Shown: positions 7,520 through 8,590 of the stretch, piece by piece
Numbering within the stretch: position 1 is the stretch's first letter
How the letters are laid out: every line of letters starts with the position of its first letter
Assembly: GCA_964532515.1 (NCBI GenBank)
Contig: CAZHKH010000066.1
Coordinates: forward strand, 1-8,590
DNA length: 8,590 nt
Source of the DNA: TMED161 sp964532515
GTDB lineage: Bacteria; Fidelibacterota; Marinisomatia; SCGC-AAA003-L08; D37C17
Reading direction: 5' to 3'
The notes under the pieces: generated by a model
What the model saw: only the letters and a program-made list of their open reading frames with translations
What the model was told of the DNA's origin: nothing
Databases searched by the model: none
Position numbers and translations under genes: made by a program

Positions 7520-8590
7520 TTCTATAAGTAAAACTTTTCTGTTATTAGCGATAGTACTGCTTCCATTTAATTATGTAAATGTAATCTATAATTTTTCACT
7601 AAGTGATCTATTTTTTTCAGTTGCCTTTATCTTTGCAATCAGCTATCAAATTAACCATAGAATCTCTATTAAATATTTATTAAGTAATAATGATTTTCTT
7701 TTTCCTTTGTTAATTTATTCAACTGGCTTTTTTGTTTCGGTGCATTTTGCTTTTTCTCCCATTGATAGCTTGCTTTCATTTTTTCAAATAATTTTTATAT
7801 TTGTTGTTATTTATTATGCATTATTTTTGCAAACATTTTCAGAAAAATATATAAAGAGATTGTTGTATGTCTTATCAGTGACAAGTGGATTGATCACTCT
7901 TGGTATTTTCTTATTTTTTATTACAGGCAAGGACTACTCATATGGACTTTTACTCGTTGAACAGGGGTGGGGAATGATAAGATTCTCATATGGTGAAATG
8001 GAGCCAAATGTCACAGCTAGAATTATGGCTCAATCAATACCAATTTTAATTTTTATTACAATAGCTAAAAAAGGATTAGTTATAAAAATATTTAATATTA
8101 TAATAATCACATTACTATTGGCTGTTATCATACTCACAGCATCAAGGAGTGGTTTTTTAACCTTGCTCGTTGGACTTTTTTCTTTCATAATTTTTTATTA
8201 TAAATATTCTCAAAAATATAATTTATTCAATACTATTTTTTATGCTATGTGTTTTGTATTTATCCTTTTTTTCGCCTACAACTCTTTTCCAGAGTTTTTT
8301 GAGAATTCAATTGAACGTTATAGTACTATTTTTGATGCATCTAGGTCAGCTTCATCTCAGGAAAGGTTATTGGTTTTAAATAAATCTTTTGAGCTAATAA
8401 ATCATAGTCCCAATATTGGGTATGGCTTAAGTAACTCTCAAAATATAACTGGAATTGCAGTTCATAACTCTATTGTAATTTCATGGTTAGAAAATGGAAT
8501 TTTAGGTTTTCTTGGATATATGATGCTATATATGATTATTATCTACTACATCATAGTAGGATATAATAATAATTTTCATAACAATGGAGC
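7515..8590 (+). CDS. O-antigen polymerase/ligase-like membrane protein (Wzy_C family), 3'-partial
   Basis: An open frame runs from TTG 7515 to the right edge, giving 358 complete codons with no stop. The protein is very hydrophobic, with many predicted transmembrane helices. It carries the Wzy_C/O-antigen ligase hallmarks: T-A-S-R-S-G at 208-213 at the end of a helix, then a polar loop, then NIGYG and H317-N318 followed by E326-N-G in a helix. Such proteins either polymerise repeat units or ligate glycans at the periplasmic face. The position directly after a Wzz-type gene favours the polymerase role, but ligase cannot be excluded from sequence. The start is non-ATG: the first in-frame ATG is near 7975, inside the conserved part, so an ATG-only search would miss about 460 bases. 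The gene is more AT-rich than rpsA. It begins 14 nt after the previous stop. Confidence 0.85.
   Translation, partial: MISISKTFLLLAIVLLPFNYVNVIYNFSLSDLFFSVAFIFAISYQINHRISIKYLLSNNDFLFPLLIYSTGFFVSVHFAFSPIDSLLSFFQIIFIFVVIYYALFLQTFSEKYIKRLLYVLSVTSGLITLGIFLFFITGKDYSYGLLLVEQGWGMIRFSYGEMEPNVTARIMAQSIPILIFITIAKKGLVIKIFNIIIITLLLAVIILTASRSGFLTLLVGLFSFIIFYYKYSQKYNLFNTIFYAMCFVFILFFAYNSFPEFFENSIERYSTIFDASRSASSQERLLVLNKSFELINHSPNIGYGLSNSQNITGIAVHNSIVISWLENGILGFLGYMMLYMIIIYYIIVGYNNNFHNNG

Noticed and set aside
1..8590. tRNA, rRNA, CRISPR array, insertion sequence or phage genes
   Set aside because: Nothing of these kinds was seen; almost all bases are accounted for by six coding frames.

Overview
The window is about 8.6 kb of AT-rich bacterial DNA in which essentially every base is coding, all on the + strand. 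Six genes lie head to tail with junctions of +13, 0, -4, +4 and +14 nt, and I see no terminator hairpin between them. The first gene is cut by the left edge and the last by the right edge. Taxonomy is inference only. Low GC, a six-domain S1 with acidic tails, and a two-helix-anchored vWA protein with a degenerate amidotransferase-like region would suit a marine FCB-group bacterium (Marinimicrobia or Bacteroidota-like). I cannot fix the lineage from this window.

Left part (1-2931): translation genes. A 30S ribosomal protein S1 gene (rpsA) with six S1 domains has acidic Ala/Glu/Pro-rich extensions at both ends. tsaD follows, encoding the catalytic subunit for the tRNA t6A37 modification, read from a TTG start.

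Middle (2932-4908): a large membrane-anchored protein with a MIDAS-type vWA domain. It probably projects into the periplasm and carries a cysteine-free amidotransferase-like region. It abuts tsaD without a gap and overlaps the next gene by ATGA, so it links the translation genes to the envelope genes.

Right part (4905-8590): a polysaccharide export and assembly set. It comprises a Poly_export/SLBB outer-membrane export protein, a Wzz-type co-polymerase without a kinase domain, and an O-antigen polymerase/ligase-like membrane protein. The last of these starts at TTG 7515 and fills the final 1.1 kb. Together they look like the start of a Wzy-dependent surface polysaccharide locus: Wzy-like polymerisation, Wzz-like length control, SLBB-protein export. 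Glycosyltransferases, flippase and kinase are not in the window.

I did not find an undescribed system that I can defend. The points most worth a second look are the paired acidic tails of S1, an identical 12-base sequence at the two TTG starts, the vWA gene bridging tsaD and the export genes, and the export protein's lack of a lipobox together with its terminal hydrophobic helix.
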